Notes: a model not told the origin generated them from the letters alone. 64,000 nt of DNA from Ramlibacter sp. (GCA_019449555.1 JAGRPN010000280.1:1-64000), one strand, 5' to 3'; counted from the stretch's first letter, positions 9,862 through 20,170 are shown. Numbers and translations: made by a program.

Positions 9862-12800
9862 ACGCCCCGCTCCCGTTGAAAGCCATTCCCCGGCAGAGCG
9901 CGCAGGCTTACGACACCGTTGCCAGGTCCGGCAACGAAGTGGCCGGCTCGCTCGCGCGCCGGCTGGCCGCGGAAACGCGAGGCGAGGTGCTGTTCTCGCC
10001 GGCCGATCGCGGCCGTTACGCGACCGATGCGTCGATCTACCAGGTGATGCCGGTCGGTGTCTTCGTCCCGCAGACCAGCGACGACGTCAAGCTGGCGCTG
10101 GACATCTGCCGCGACCTGAAGGTATCGATCGTGCCGCGCGGCGGCGGCACCAGCCAGTGCGGCCAGACGGTGGGCGCCGGGCTGGTGATCGACCATTCGA
10201 AGCACCTGCGCAAGATCCTCGCCTTCGACGCCGCGACCTGCACGGCGGAAGTGGAGCCCGGCATGGTGCTCGATCACCTGAACCAGGCCTTGAAGAAACT
10301 CGGGCTTTGGTATCCCGTCGATGTATCGACCAGCGCGCAGGCGACGCTGGGCGGCATGGCGGGCAACAATTCCTGCGGCAGCCGCAGCATCGCCTATGGC
10401 AACATGGTGCACAACGTCCTCGGGGTGCAGGCCTGGACCCCGGATGGCGAACTGCACCGGTTCACGCGCTACGAAGACTGCGTCGGCACGGCGCGCGCGA
10501 TCGGCACCCGCGTCAAGGAACTCGCCGCCACGCTCGCGCCCGAGATCGACCAGCACTGGCCCAAGGTGATGCGCCGCGTCGGGGGCTACAACCTCGACAT
10601 CTTCCGCAACCAGAACGAGCGTCCTTACACGCACGATGGATCGGTCAATCTCGCGCACCTGTTGGTGGGCAGCGAAGGCACGCTCGCCCTCACCCGCTCG
10701 CTGACGCTCCAGCTGCGCGAATTGCCGACGGCCAAGGTGCTCGGCGTGGTGAACTTCCCCACCTTCTACAAGGCGATGGATAGCGCGCAGCACATCGTGA
10801 ACGGACTCGGCGGCGACGGGTCGCTGACCGCGGTGGAACTGGTGGACCGCACGATGATCGAGCTGGCGCTGCAGAACCCGGCCTTCGCACCGGTGATCCG
10901 CAGCGCCGTCATCGGCCAGCCCGACGCCGTGCTACTGGTGGAGTTCTCCGGCAGCGACAGGCCGGCCCTGGCGCACAAGCTCGACCAGCTGGTCGAGCTG
11001 ATGGGTGACCTGGGCCTGCCCGGGTCCGTGGTGCGCATGGAAGGCGACGCGCCGCAGAAGAGTTTGTGGGAGGTCCGCAAGGCCGGCCTGAACATCATGA
11101 TGAGCCTCAAGGGCGACGGCAAGCCGGTGAGCTTCATCGAGGACTGCGCCGTGCCACTGGAGCACCTCGCGGAGTACACCGACGCGCTCACGCACGTGTT
11201 CCGCAAATACGGCACCCGCGGCACCTGGTATGCCCATGCATCGGTGGGCACCTTGCACGTGCGGCCGATCCTGGACATGCGCTCGGACGGCGGCGGCAAG
11301 ATGCGGGCGATCGCCGAGGAAGCCTCGGCGCTGGTGCGCAAGTACAAGGGCGCCTACAGCGGCGAGCACGGGGACGGACTATCGCGCGGCGAATGGATCG
11401 CGTGGCAGTTCGGTCCGCACATCACCGAAGCCTTCGCGCGCATCAAGGCGCTGTTCGATCCGCTCAACCTGCTGTCGCCGCAGCGCATCGTCGGCCCGCC
11501 CCCGATGGACGACACCGCCTTGATGCGCTTCCCGCCGGGCTACAAAGTGATCCCGCTGCAGACCGCGCTGGACTGGAGCGCCTGGGACGTGCAGAACGAC
11601 CCCGTCACCGAGCGCATCACGCCGCCCGGCACCGGCGGCGACCCGGCCCATGGCTTTGCCAAAGCCGTGGAGATGTGCAACAACAACGGCCATTGCCGCA
11701 AGTTCGACGCGGGCACCATGTGCCCGAGCTATCGCGTGACGCGCGACGAGAAACACCTGACGCGCGGCCGGGCCAACACGCTGCGGCTCGCCTTGTCGGG
11801 GCAGCTCGGCCCCGACGGCCTCACCAGCCAGGAAGTGCTCGACGCGCTGGAGCTGTGCGTGAGCTGCAAAGGCTGCAGGCGCGACTGTCCGACCGGTGTG
11901 GACATGGCGAAGATGAAAGTGGAGGTGTTGCACCAGCACCGGCAAAAGCATGGCTACACGCTCAAGGACAGGATCGTCGCGCGGCTGCCCGACTACGCAC
12001 GCCACGCGAGCCGGTTCGCGTGGCTGCTGAACTATCGCAATCGCAGCCCGTTGCTCGCCAGGCTCGGCGAAAAACTGCTCGGTTTCTCCGCCCGCCGCAG
12101 CCTGCCCGCCTGGCGGTCGCGCCACTTCTTCAACAGCGCGCCGAAAACCGTTTCGGCCGAGGAGCTGCTATTGGCGGCGCGGCCGGTCGTGCTCTTCGTG
12201 GACACGTTCAACGGCTTCTTCGAATCGGGCAACGCGCACGCGGCGCTGCGGGTGCTGCAAGCCGCCGGCTATACCGTGCACGTGGCGACCAAATGCCTGC
12301 CGGACGGCAAGCACCTGTGCTGCGGCCGCACCTATTTCGCCAGCGGTATGGTGGAGGAAGCCAGGCTCAAGGCCCGGGAGATGGTGGACGCGCTGTTGCC
12401 GTTCGCGGACCGGGCGATCCCGATCGTCGGCCTGGAGCCCTCGTGCCTGCTCACGTTGCGCGACGAAATGCTGGCCATGGGCCTGGGTCCGCCGGCGCAA
12501 GCGATCGCCCGCCATGCACTGCTGTTCGAGGAGTTCCTAGCGCGCGAGTCGCAGGCGGGGCGGCTGGAGCCACTGAAGAAGAAACTGCGCCCGCTGGACA
12601 AGCGCGTGCTCCTGCACGGCCACTGCCACCAGAAGGCCTTCGCGGCCGTCGCGCCGATCGTGGAAGTGCTCAGGCTGATTCCCGGCGTGCAGCCGGAGCT
12701 CATCGAGAGCACTTGCTGCGGCATGGCCGGCAGCTTCGGCTACGAAGCCAGCCACTACGAGGTGTCGATGCAGATGGCCGAATTGAGCCTGCTGCCCGCG

Positions 12801-12926
12801 CTGCGCAAGTACCCGGGCGCCATCGTCGTTGCCGACGGCACGAGCTGCCGTCATCAGATCCAGGACGGCGCCCGCCGCGAGGCCGTGCACGCGGCCGTCC
12901 TGCTGGACGCGCAACTTGCGCAATAA
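9858..12926 (+). CDS. FAD-binding and (Fe-S)-binding oxidoreductase (GlcD/YdiJ-like; 2-hydroxyacid dehydrogenase)
   Basis: 1022 aa; FAD_binding_4 (VPRGGGTSQCGQTVGAGLVID), CVSCKGCRRDCPTGVDM ferredoxin motif, C-terminal CCG domain; ATGA overlap with gntR. Confidence 0.9.
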   Translation: MNAPLPLKAIPRQSAQAYDTVARSGNEVAGSLARRLAAETRGEVLFSPADRGRYATDASIYQVMPVGVFVPQTSDDVKLALDICRDLKVSIVPRGGGTSQCGQTVGAGLVIDHSKHLRKILAFDAATCTAEVEPGMVLDHLNQALKKLGLWYPVDVSTSAQATLGGMAGNNSCGSRSIAYGNMVHNVLGVQAWTPDGELHRFTRYEDCVGTARAIGTRVKELAATLAPEIDQHWPKVMRRVGGYNLDIFRNQNERPYTHDGSVNLAHLLVGSEGTLALTRSLTLQLRELPTAKVLGVVNFPTFYKAMDSAQHIVNGLGGDGSLTAVELVDRTMIELALQNPAFAPVIRSAVIGQPDAVLLVEFSGSDRPALAHKLDQLVELMGDLGLPGSVVRMEGDAPQKSLWEVRKAGLNIMMSLKGDGKPVSFIEDCAVPLEHLAEYTDALTHVFRKYGTRGTWYAHASVGTLHVRPILDMRSDGGGKMRAIAEEASALVRKYKGAYSGEHGDGLSRGEWIAWQFGPHITEAFARIKALFDPLNLLSPQRIVGPPPMDDTALMRFPPGYKVIPLQTALDWSAWDVQNDPVTERITPPGTGGDPAHGFAKAVEMCNNNGHCRKFDAGTMCPSYRVTRDEKHLTRGRANTLRLALSGQLGPDGLTSQEVLDALELCVSCKGCRRDCPTGVDMAKMKVEVLHQHRQKHGYTLKDRIVARLPDYARHASRFAWLLNYRNRSPLLARLGEKLLGFSARRSLPAWRSRHFFNSAPKTVSAEELLLAARPVVLFVDTFNGFFESGNAHAALRVLQAAGYTVHVATKCLPDGKHLCCGRTYFASGMVEEARLKAREMVDALLPFADRAIPIVGLEPSCLLTLRDEMLAMGLGPPAQAIARHALLFEEFLARESQAGRLEPLKKKLRPLDKRVLLHGHCHQKAFAAVAPIVEVLRLIPGVQPELIESTCCGMAGSFGYEASHYEVSMQMAELSLLPALRKYPGAIVVADGTSCRHQIQDGARREAVHAAVLLDAQLAQ

Positions 12927-12930
12927 GCCG

Positions 12931-13380
12931 ATGGAACCCCCGGCGATCCGCGCCGCGCTGCCGGCCGACGAAGCCGACTGGCGCAGGCTGTGGCGCGGCT
13001 ATTGCGATTTCTACGGCGCGGCGATCGGCAAGCAGGTCACCGATCGCACCTGGCAGCGCATCCTCGACCCCGACTCGGCGATCATGTGCATCGTCGCCGA
13101 GGTGGACGGCAAGGTGTACGGCTTCGCGAACTGCGTCGTGCACGAGAACACATGGGAAATCCAGCCGGTGTGCTATCTGGAGGACCTGTTCGTGCTGCCC
13201 TCGGCGCGTGGGCACGGGATCGGCACGGCGTTGATCGAGTGGCTGCGCAACGCCATGCGCGCCGAGGGCTGGGCGCGCCTGTACTGGGTCACGCGCGAGG
13301 ACAACGAACGCGCCCGCAAGCTGTACGACCGGTTCGTGCACGCGGATGGGTTCGTGCGCTACATGATCAGGCAAAGCTGA
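12931..13380 (+). CDS. GNAT family N-acetyltransferase
   Basis: IRAALPADEADWRRLWRGYCDFYG...LEDLFVLPSARGHGIGTALIEWLRNAMRAEGWARLYWVTREDNERARKLYDRF. Confidence 0.9.
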   Translation: MEPPAIRAALPADEADWRRLWRGYCDFYGAAIGKQVTDRTWQRILDPDSAIMCIVAEVDGKVYGFANCVVHENTWEIQPVCYLEDLFVLPSARGHGIGTALIEWLRNAMRAEGWARLYWVTREDNERARKLYDRFVHADGFVRYMIRQS

Positions 13381-13425
13381 CGGGAAGCTCCACTGAAACC
13401 AGGAACCACACGAGAGGAACGATCC

Positions 13426-14067
13426 ATGTACCGCCTCCATTGTTTCAGCCAATCGGGCAACAGCTTCAAGGTCGCGTTCTTCCTGCGCGCCTTGCACCAG
13501 CCGTGGGAAGCCGTGTTCGTGGATTTCATGCACGGCCTGACGCGCGATGGCTCCTGGCGCGAACAGACCAACGAGATGGGCGAGGCGCCGGTGCTCGACG
13601 ACGGGTCACGCCGCCTCACGCAGTCCGGCGCGATCCTCACGTACCTCGCCCGCAAGCACGGCGCGTACGGCGGCCGCACCGAGGACGAGCAGCTCGAAGT
13701 CTTGCGCTGGCTATTGTTCGACAACCACAAGTTCACCAGCTATTTGGCCACGTACCGCTTCTTGAAAGCCTTCGGTGCGAAGCCGCCGGAGCCTGTCATC
13801 ATCGCGTGGCTCAAAGGCCGCGTGGACGCGGCGTTCGCGATCGTCGAGAAGCATCTGGCGGCACGACGGTTCATCGTCGGGGATGCCCCGACGATTGCTG
13901 ACTTTTCCATGTGCGCCTACCTGCTGTATCCGCCCGAGGAAAGCGGGTATGACTTCACCCGGAGCCATCCGAACATCGCCGCGTGGCTCGCCCGCATGCG
14001 CGAGGTCGATGGCTACGCTTCGCCATACGAAGTGCTGCCCGGAGAGCGCATCCTGCCGAAGTGGTAG
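13426..14067 (+). CDS. Glutathione S-transferase family protein
   Basis: MYRLHCFSQSGNSFKVAFFLRALHQPWEAVFVDF...EAPVLDDGSRRLTQSGAILTYLARKHG. Confidence 0.9.
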   Translation: MYRLHCFSQSGNSFKVAFFLRALHQPWEAVFVDFMHGLTRDGSWREQTNEMGEAPVLDDGSRRLTQSGAILTYLARKHGAYGGRTEDEQLEVLRWLLFDNHKFTSYLATYRFLKAFGAKPPEPVIIAWLKGRVDAAFAIVEKHLAARRFIVGDAPTIADFSMCAYLLYPPEESGYDFTRSHPNIAAWLARMREVDGYASPYEVLPGERILPKW

Positions 14068-14341
14068 GAAACGATGCGCCGCGGCCCGCCCGGTCCGAGA
14101 CTTTGCCGCGAGGCCTGCTTCGAGACTGCGGCCTCCTGATGAGTACCACCCAATGCCGCGCGATTGCATTTGCCTCAGATCAAGGCAGCATGCCTGCGGC
14201 AACCTAGACTGAAACAGCCGCGCGCTGCCGCGGCCCGTGTGGCGCGCCAGAGGCTCCGGCCGATCCAGCCCAGACACTCGAATGTGAAACTCGATCAACC
14301 GTCCCAGGCACGCCGGATTTTCATCTTCAAGGAGAACTGAA

Positions 14342-14674
14342 ATGGCAGGCTGGTTCGAGCTCAACAAGAGCAGCGATGGTCAATATCGTTTCCTGCTGAA
14401 GGCCGACGGCGGCGACACGCACCTCACGAGCGAGCTCTATCGGGAGAAGAGCGCCGCGAAAACCGGCTATGCCTCCGTGCAGGCCAACAGCTCCGTGGAC
14501 GAGAGGTACGAGAAAAAAATGTCCTCGGGCGGCAAGCCGTTCTTCAACCTGAGGGCGGCGAATCATCAGGTCATCGGCACCAGCCCGATGTACGCCTCCG
14601 AGCAGGCTCGGGACGCAGCGATCGAGTGGGTGAAGGCCAACAGTGCGTCGGCGGCGATCAAGGACAACACATAG
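14342..14674 (+). CDS. YegP family (DUF1508) protein
   Basis: GWFELNKSSDGQYRFLLKADGG...SELYREKSAAKTGYASVQANS and a second related half (KPFFNLRAANHQVIGTSPMY). Confidence 0.85.
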   Translation: MAGWFELNKSSDGQYRFLLKADGGDTHLTSELYREKSAAKTGYASVQANSSVDERYEKKMSSGGKPFFNLRAANHQVIGTSPMYASEQARDAAIEWVKANSASAAIKDNT

Positions 14675-14725
14675 ATCCGGACGGCCAGGCGCGGGCGTGA
14701 TGCTCGTGGCCAACGGTCCGCGCCA

Positions 14726-16030
14726 CTAAAGCGCGTCCCGCAACCGGTAGTACAGCATTCCCAACACGAGTGCCGGCGTGCGCATCAGCGCGCCGCCGGG
14801 AAACCGGTGATGGCGGATACGCGAGAAGAGGTCGAAGCGCTCCGCCTGGCCGGCGATCGCCTCGGCGACCAGTTTGCCCGCCATGCCTGCGAGCGCGAGG
14901 CCATGTCCCGAGAAGCCATGCAGGTAATAGATGTTGGTGCCCAGCCGGCCGAAATCGGGCGCCTTGTTCATAGTGATGTCCACGAATCCGCCCCATGCGT
15001 GCGGAATCGCCAGGTCGGCCAGCTGCGGGAACACGCCCAGCATGCTGGAGCGGATGCGGGCGATCAGGTCGCGCGGGGCGGCGCCGCTGTAGCTGTCCGC
15101 GCCGCCGAACAATAACCGATGGTCGGCGCTCAAGCGAAAGTAGTCGAGCACGAAGTTGGTGTCGGACGCCGCCGGCCGGCCGTGCATCAGCGCGTCCGCG
15201 CGCTCACGCCCCATGGGCTCGGTCGCGATCATGTAGGTGCCGACCGGCATGATGCGCGCCGCCACTTCAGGTGCGATGTCGTCGCCGTATTCGCCCAGGT
15301 AGACGTTGCCGGCCAGCACGACGAAGTTGCAGCGGCATTCGCCCTGGGCTGTCTTGACCAGCGGCTTGCCGCCGCGCTCGACGACGAAGGCCGCCGAGTT
15401 CTCGTGCAGTTGCACGCCCGCCGCGCGCGCCGCGGCGGCCAGGCCCAGGCAGTACTTGAGCGGATGCAGGTGGCCCGAGGTGGCGTCGAACACTGCCGCA
15501 TCGAAGCGGTTGCTGGCAACCCATTGCCGGATCTCCTCGCGGCCGAGCCACTGCAGCGGATAGCCGTAGGCACCCGTGACATGGTCCATCCACTTGTGCA
15601 AGGCTTGCGACTTGCGCGGCTTGACCGAGAGGCTCAGGTAACCAGGGGTGAAGTCGCATTCGATGCCATGCCGCTCGATGCGCTCGCGCAATAGCCGCAG
15701 GCCTTCCAGCGAGACGTCCCAGGCGCGCCGCGTATCCGCGGGCGAGAACTGCTTTTCGATCGCGCACTCGCCGTCCGAGCCGAAACCGACGATCGCCTGG
15801 CCACCGTTGCGCCCGGACGCGCCCCAGCCGATGCGCTGCGCTTCCAGCAGCACGACCGAGTAGCCGCGCTCGGCCAGCTCGAGGGCGGAGGACACGCCGG
15901 CGTAGCCGCCGCCCACCACGCACACGTCGGCCGTGACCCGCTGGGACAGCGGCTGTGAGAGCGGGGGCCGCTCGACACTCGCCTCGTACCACGAGTTCTC
16001 GAGGACGCCGAGTTCCTTCTTGAGCAGCAA
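14726..16030 (-). CDS. FAD-dependent oxidoreductase (DadA/PuuB-like)
   Basis: ADVCVVGGGYAGVSSALELAERGYSVVLLEAQRIGWGASGRNGGQAIVGFG. Confidence 0.9.
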   Translation of the reverse strand: MLLKKELGVLENSWYEASVERPPLSQPLSQRVTADVCVVGGGYAGVSSALELAERGYSVVLLEAQRIGWGASGRNGGQAIVGFGSDGECAIEKQFSPADTRRAWDVSLEGLRLLRERIERHGIECDFTPGYLSLSVKPRKSQALHKWMDHVTGAYGYPLQWLGREEIRQWVASNRFDAAVFDATSGHLHPLKYCLGLAAAARAAGVQLHENSAAFVVERGGKPLVKTAQGECRCNFVVLAGNVYLGEYGDDIAPEVAARIMPVGTYMIATEPMGRERADALMHGRPAASDTNFVLDYFRLSADHRLLFGGADSYSGAAPRDLIARIRSSMLGVFPQLADLAIPHAWGGFVDITMNKAPDFGRLGTNIYYLHGFSGHGLALAGMAGKLVAEAIAGQAERFDLFSRIRHHRFPGGALMRTPALVLGMLYYRLRDAL

Positions 16031-16054
16031 AGAGACCTCCGCACCCGCGGACCG

Positions 16055-17473
16055 TCATTTCACCCGGAAATTCACGAATTGCCAGGGATCGTCCTCGTCC
16101 GCCTCCTCGCGGAAGAGCGCGCTGCGGCCCTGCAACGGCGTCCAGTCGCCGTACTGGCCGACGACCTCGCCCAGGTACGGCGTGGCGACCTCGAGCACCG
16201 TGCGGAAGTCCACGTCGTCGGGTTCCACCAGCCCGGCGTCGGGATTGCGCAGCGCCCACACCATGCCGCCGAGGATGCCCGCCACCACCTGGAGGCTGGT
16301 GGCGTTGTTGTGCGGCGCCAGTTCGCGCGCCCGCTGGATCGACAGTCGCGACCCGTACCAGTAAACGCCTCTCGCGTTGCCCATCAGCAGCACGCCCAGT
16401 TCGTCCATGCCGTCCTCTATCTCTTCGCGCATGATCCGCTCGTGGTGCTGCACCTGCCAGTTCTTGCCCGCCAATTCGTGCAGCGAGAGCACGGCGTCGT
16501 CGCAGGGGTGGTACGCATAGTGCACCGTGGGCCGGTACACGACCTGGCCGTTCTCGCGCAGCGTCAGGTGGTCGGCGATCGAGATCGATTCGGCGTGGGT
16601 GACGAGGAATCCGTGATACGGCCCTTCCAGCGGCGTCCAGCTGCGCACCCGGGTCGCGATGCCGGGGCGGTTCAGGTAGATGGCGGCGTCGCTGCCGAAG
16701 CCGTGCCGGCCCGCATCCGCCGGCCAATGCTTCTCGTGGCTGCCCCAGCCGAGTTCGGCCGGCTGCAAGCCTTCGTCCACGAAGGCCTCGACCGACCAGG
16801 TGTTGACGAACTCGTCGCGCTGCTTGCGCTGCGCCGAGGTTTGCGTGTCGCGCTCGGCGATGTGGATCACCTTGATATCGAGGCGCCTGGCGAGCGCCGC
16901 CCATTCCTCGTAGCAGGTGGGCTCGTCGCACTGCAGATGCGTGTCCGCGGCGATGTTCATCAGGCCCTGCTTGGTGAGCGCGGAGATCAGCCCGGGGTTG
17001 GCGCCCTGCGTCAGCAAGGCGGTCGGGCCGGTGCGCTTGTCCAGGCGGAACGCCAGCGCCTCTTCGCGCAGCGCGTAGTTGGACCGCTGCGACGCCGACA
17101 GGCCGGGATTGTCATAGCGCCCGGGCCAGGGTTCATTGCAGGTGTCCAGATAGAACACGCCGCGCTTGCGGCAGAAGCGAATCAGCGCGAGGCTGGCGAC
17201 GTCCACCGACAGGTTCAGCAGGAAATCGCCCTCGCCCAGCAAAGGCTCGAGCACGGTCTCGAAGTTGCCTTCGTTGAGCGGCGTGGCGATGACCTCCGCG
17301 CCATATTCCGCCGCGATCCCGCTCTTGTCCTCGGAGGTCTTGACGATCTTGATGCGGTTCGGCTTGATGCCCAGGTGGCGCGGCAGCAGCGGAAGAATGC
17401 CCTGGCCGATGCTGCCGAAACCGAGCATCACCAGCCGGCCGGAGAAGGAGTCGCGCTTCGGGTCCTGCTTCAT
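16055..17473 (-). CDS. hss: Homospermidine synthase
   Basis: SGRLVMLGFGSIGQGILPLLPRHLGI...FLLNLSVDVASLALIRFCRKRGVFYLDTCNEPWPGRYDN. Confidence 0.9.
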   Translation of the reverse strand: MKQDPKRDSFSGRLVMLGFGSIGQGILPLLPRHLGIKPNRIKIVKTSEDKSGIAAEYGAEVIATPLNEGNFETVLEPLLGEGDFLLNLSVDVASLALIRFCRKRGVFYLDTCNEPWPGRYDNPGLSASQRSNYALREEALAFRLDKRTGPTALLTQGANPGLISALTKQGLMNIAADTHLQCDEPTCYEEWAALARRLDIKVIHIAERDTQTSAQRKQRDEFVNTWSVEAFVDEGLQPAELGWGSHEKHWPADAGRHGFGSDAAIYLNRPGIATRVRSWTPLEGPYHGFLVTHAESISIADHLTLRENGQVVYRPTVHYAYHPCDDAVLSLHELAGKNWQVQHHERIMREEIEDGMDELGVLLMGNARGVYWYGSRLSIQRARELAPHNNATSLQVVAGILGGMVWALRNPDAGLVEPDDVDFRTVLEVATPYLGEVVGQYGDWTPLQGRSALFREEADEDDPWQFVNFRVK

Positions 17474-17493
17474 CCGCGTCCCTGCCGAGCGCT

Positions 17494-17919
17494 TCAGGAC
17501 TCGCCTGCCGGCCAGACGAACGTCGCCTGCGCCGGGCGGCCAGCACCGGTCTTGACGGTCTTCTGGCGCGCCTGGCCATTGGCTTGCGCGGTCACGCGCC
17601 AGGTGCCCTTGGATGGCAGGTCGACCAGCATGATCGGGCCTTCGCATTTCGCACTGAGCACGACCGCGCCCTTGGAGTCCTTGATCTCCACGTCCACGTC
17701 GGCGAGGTAAGCGCCGCTGCTGATCGCGAACGTCAGCATGAGGTCGTGTTGGCGCGCTTGCGCCTTGATCGCCTGCTGCTCGCCGACGCCGACGCCGCCG
17801 CAGACATAACTGGCCGCACCCGCCTTGTGCGTCTCGAGGCTGGCGGGCGCATCGGCACCCTGTGCGAGGGCAAGCGTGCACGCCTGGGCGAGCGCCAGCA
17901 GGAACATCGGCTTGTTCAT
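17494..17919 (-). CDS. Hypothetical secreted protein
   Basis: Signal peptide MNKPMFLLALAQACTLALAQG, beta-rich remainder; start at 17919. Confidence 0.6.
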   Translation of the reverse strand: MNKPMFLLALAQACTLALAQGADAPASLETHKAGAASYVCGGVGVGEQQAIKAQARQHDLMLTFAISSGAYLADVDVEIKDSKGAVVLSAKCEGPIMLVDLPSKGTWRVTAQANGQARQKTVKTGAGRPAQATFVWPAGES

Positions 17920-18060
17920 GGCATGACCTCCGTTTCGGATGAGAGCACGGCAATCTGCGCCCAAGTTTGCGCAGCAGGCCGCTGCGCCGCGTCAGCGGGG
18001 CTCAGGAATTGCTGTAGGACGGAGCGTAATCCCCGCGCCCGCTGCATGGGGCCGGGCATC

Positions 18061-18074
18061 TTGACTCAGGTCAA
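18061..18074. promoter_or_regulatory. FNR/Anr-like box TTGACTCAGGTCAA
   Basis: Inverted repeat TTGAC-N4-GTCAA, centre ~40 bp upstream of 18107 ATG. Confidence 0.5.
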
Positions 18075-18106
18075 GGGCGCCGCGGGAGCGGCCCCTAAAC
18101 TGGGCC

Positions 18107-19465
18107 ATGGACCTCCAATTCCTCGGAGCCACCGGCACGGTGACCGGCTCCAAATACCTGCTGCGGGGAAACGACGCCACGGTCCTGGTGGACTGCGGGC
18201 TGTTCCAGGGCTACAAGGATCTGCGGCTGCGCAACTGGTCGCCGCTGCCGGTGTCGCCGGCGTCCATCGACGCGCTGATCCTCACGCACGCGCACCTCGA
18301 CCATAGCGGCTACGTGCCGCTGATCGCGCGCCAGGGTTTTCGCGGCAAGGTGTTTTGCACGCCGGCCACGCTCGACTTGTGCCGCATCCTGCTGCCCGAC
18401 TCCGGGCACCTGCTGGAAGAGGAAGCCGAATACCTCAATCGCCATGGCCTGAGCAAGCATACGCCGGCCCTGCCGCTGTACACGCGCGAAGACGCTCTGC
18501 GCTGCCTGAAGCTGTTCAGCCCGGTCGAATTCGGCCAGTCGTGGAAGCCGGCACGCGGCCTGAACGCGCGGCTTTCCCCATCGGGCCATATGCCGGGCTC
18601 TTCGTTCACGCACGTCGACGACGGCAAGCGCGCGGTCCTGTTCTCCGGCGACATCGGGCGGCCCGAAGACCTGGTGCTGAAGGCGCCCACGCCGATGGAC
18701 GGCGCCGATTACCTGGTGGTGGAATCGACCTACGGCAATCGCCTGCATGAACGCGCGGACGTGCTGCAGCAATTGGCCGACGTCATCAACCGCACGGCCG
18801 CGCGCGGCGGCGTCGTGGTGATCCCCGCGTTCGCGGTGGGGCGCGCGCAGACGCTGATGTACTGCATCCACCTGCTCAAGCGCAAGCACGCGATCCGCGA
18901 CTTGCCGGTCTATCTGAACAGCCCCATGGCGGCCAGCGCCACGCGCGTGTACCGCCAGCACCTCGACGAGCTGCGCCTCAGCCCCGCCGAATGCGAAGCG
19001 ATGGCGCGAGGCGTGCAGGTGGTGGAAACGCCGGAGGAGTCGCGCGAACTCAACACCCGCCGCGGCCCGATGGTCATCATCGCCGCCAGCGGCATGGCCA
19101 CGGGCGGGCGGGTCGTGCATCATCTCAAGGCGTTCGCTCCGGACCAGCGCAACACCATCCTGTTCGCCGGTTACCAGGCGGGTGGCACGCGCGGCGCCAC
19201 CATCGCAGGCGGCGCGCCCACGGTGCGCATCCACGGGGAGGACGTGCCGGTGCGGGCCGAAGTAGCAATGCTCGATACCTTATCGGCGCACGCGGACGGG
19301 GACGAGATCGTCGAATGGCTGCGCGGCTTCAGCGCCGCGCCCCGCCAGACCTTCGTCACGCATGGCGAGCCGGCGGCCGCCGATGCGATGCGCCAGCGCA
19401 TCGAGCGCGAGCTGCACTGGAGTTGCCGCGTGCCCTACTACCTGGAGTCGGTGCCACTGGGCTGA
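18107..19465 (+). CDS. MBL-fold/beta-CASP metallo-hydrolase (RNA-processing exonuclease family)
   Basis: MDLQFLGATGTVTGSKYLL...LTHAHLDHSGYVPLI...SGHMPGSSF...ASGMATGGRVVHHLK. Confidence 0.92.
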   Translation: MDLQFLGATGTVTGSKYLLRGNDATVLVDCGLFQGYKDLRLRNWSPLPVSPASIDALILTHAHLDHSGYVPLIARQGFRGKVFCTPATLDLCRILLPDSGHLLEEEAEYLNRHGLSKHTPALPLYTREDALRCLKLFSPVEFGQSWKPARGLNARLSPSGHMPGSSFTHVDDGKRAVLFSGDIGRPEDLVLKAPTPMDGADYLVVESTYGNRLHERADVLQQLADVINRTAARGGVVVIPAFAVGRAQTLMYCIHLLKRKHAIRDLPVYLNSPMAASATRVYRQHLDELRLSPAECEAMARGVQVVETPEESRELNTRRGPMVIIAASGMATGGRVVHHLKAFAPDQRNTILFAGYQAGGTRGATIAGGAPTVRIHGEDVPVRAEVAMLDTLSAHADGDEIVEWLRGFSAAPRQTFVTHGEPAAADAMRQRIERELHWSCRVPYYLESVPLG

Positions 19466-19476
19466 GAGCGAGCCGG

Positions 19477-20157
19477 TCAGGCGAGGCCGCACCACATGGC
19501 GATGCGGTGCGACAGGTCCATCCACAGCGCCCACAGCGCCACCAGCACCAGCAGCAAGCCGGCTGTGCGGGTGCCCCAGTCCTGCTTGAACCGGTTGCCG
19601 GCCTGCTGCAAACGCGCGAACAGCGCCGGCGCCAGCGCCAGCGAAACGCCGCTGCCCAGCGCGAACAGCGCCATCGAGAGCGCCCCGTCGAGCGGTCCCC
19701 CGCTGAGGGACGCCACCAACAGGGCCGAATACAACAAGCCGCAGGGCATGAAAGCCCAGAGCATTCCAGCGGCGAACACGCCGCCGCGAGCGGTCGCCAT
19801 CGGCCGCACGCGCGTCCAGACGTTGCGGCCCGCGCTGCTGACCCAGCCCGGCTGCCGCGCTTGGGTGACCAGCATCAGCCCCCAGGCGAGCACGGCGAGA
19901 TGGAACAAGGTCCACACGGGTCTGAGCGCGGCGCTCTGCGTGGTGAGCCACCCCAGGCCTTGCACCGCGAAAGCAGCGGCGGCGCCTGCGGCCGAATAGC
20001 CCGCCAGGCGCCCGGCTTGAAATTCCACCAGCGAGCGCCACCGGGATCCGTCGCGCAGGCCGGTGAGACCGCCACAGGCCGCACCGCACATCGCGATGCA
20101 GTGCGGGCCGCCGGCCACGCCCATCAGCAGCGCGGAAAGCGCAAGCGTGGTGGACAT
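19477..20157 (-). CDS. Sulfite exporter TauE/SafE-like membrane protein
   Basis: LALSALLMGVAGGPHCIAMCGAACGGLTG...; downstream of hemN/fnr as in many beta-proteobacteria. Confidence 0.85.
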   Translation of the reverse strand: MSTTLALSALLMGVAGGPHCIAMCGAACGGLTGLRDGSRWRSLVEFQAGRLAGYSAAGAAAAFAVQGLGWLTTQSAALRPVWTLFHLAVLAWGLMLVTQARQPGWVSSAGRNVWTRVRPMATARGGVFAAGMLWAFMPCGLLYSALLVASLSGGPLDGALSMALFALGSGVSLALAPALFARLQQAGNRFKQDWGTRTAGLLLVLVALWALWMDLSHRIAMWCGLA

Positions 20158-20170
20158 GCGGCGGGACTAG

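Noticed and set aside
11066-13234. 722-aa + strand ORF
   Set aside because: Out-of-frame shadow of the FAD/Fe-S oxidoreductase gene; Arg/Ala/Gly-rich with no domain motifs
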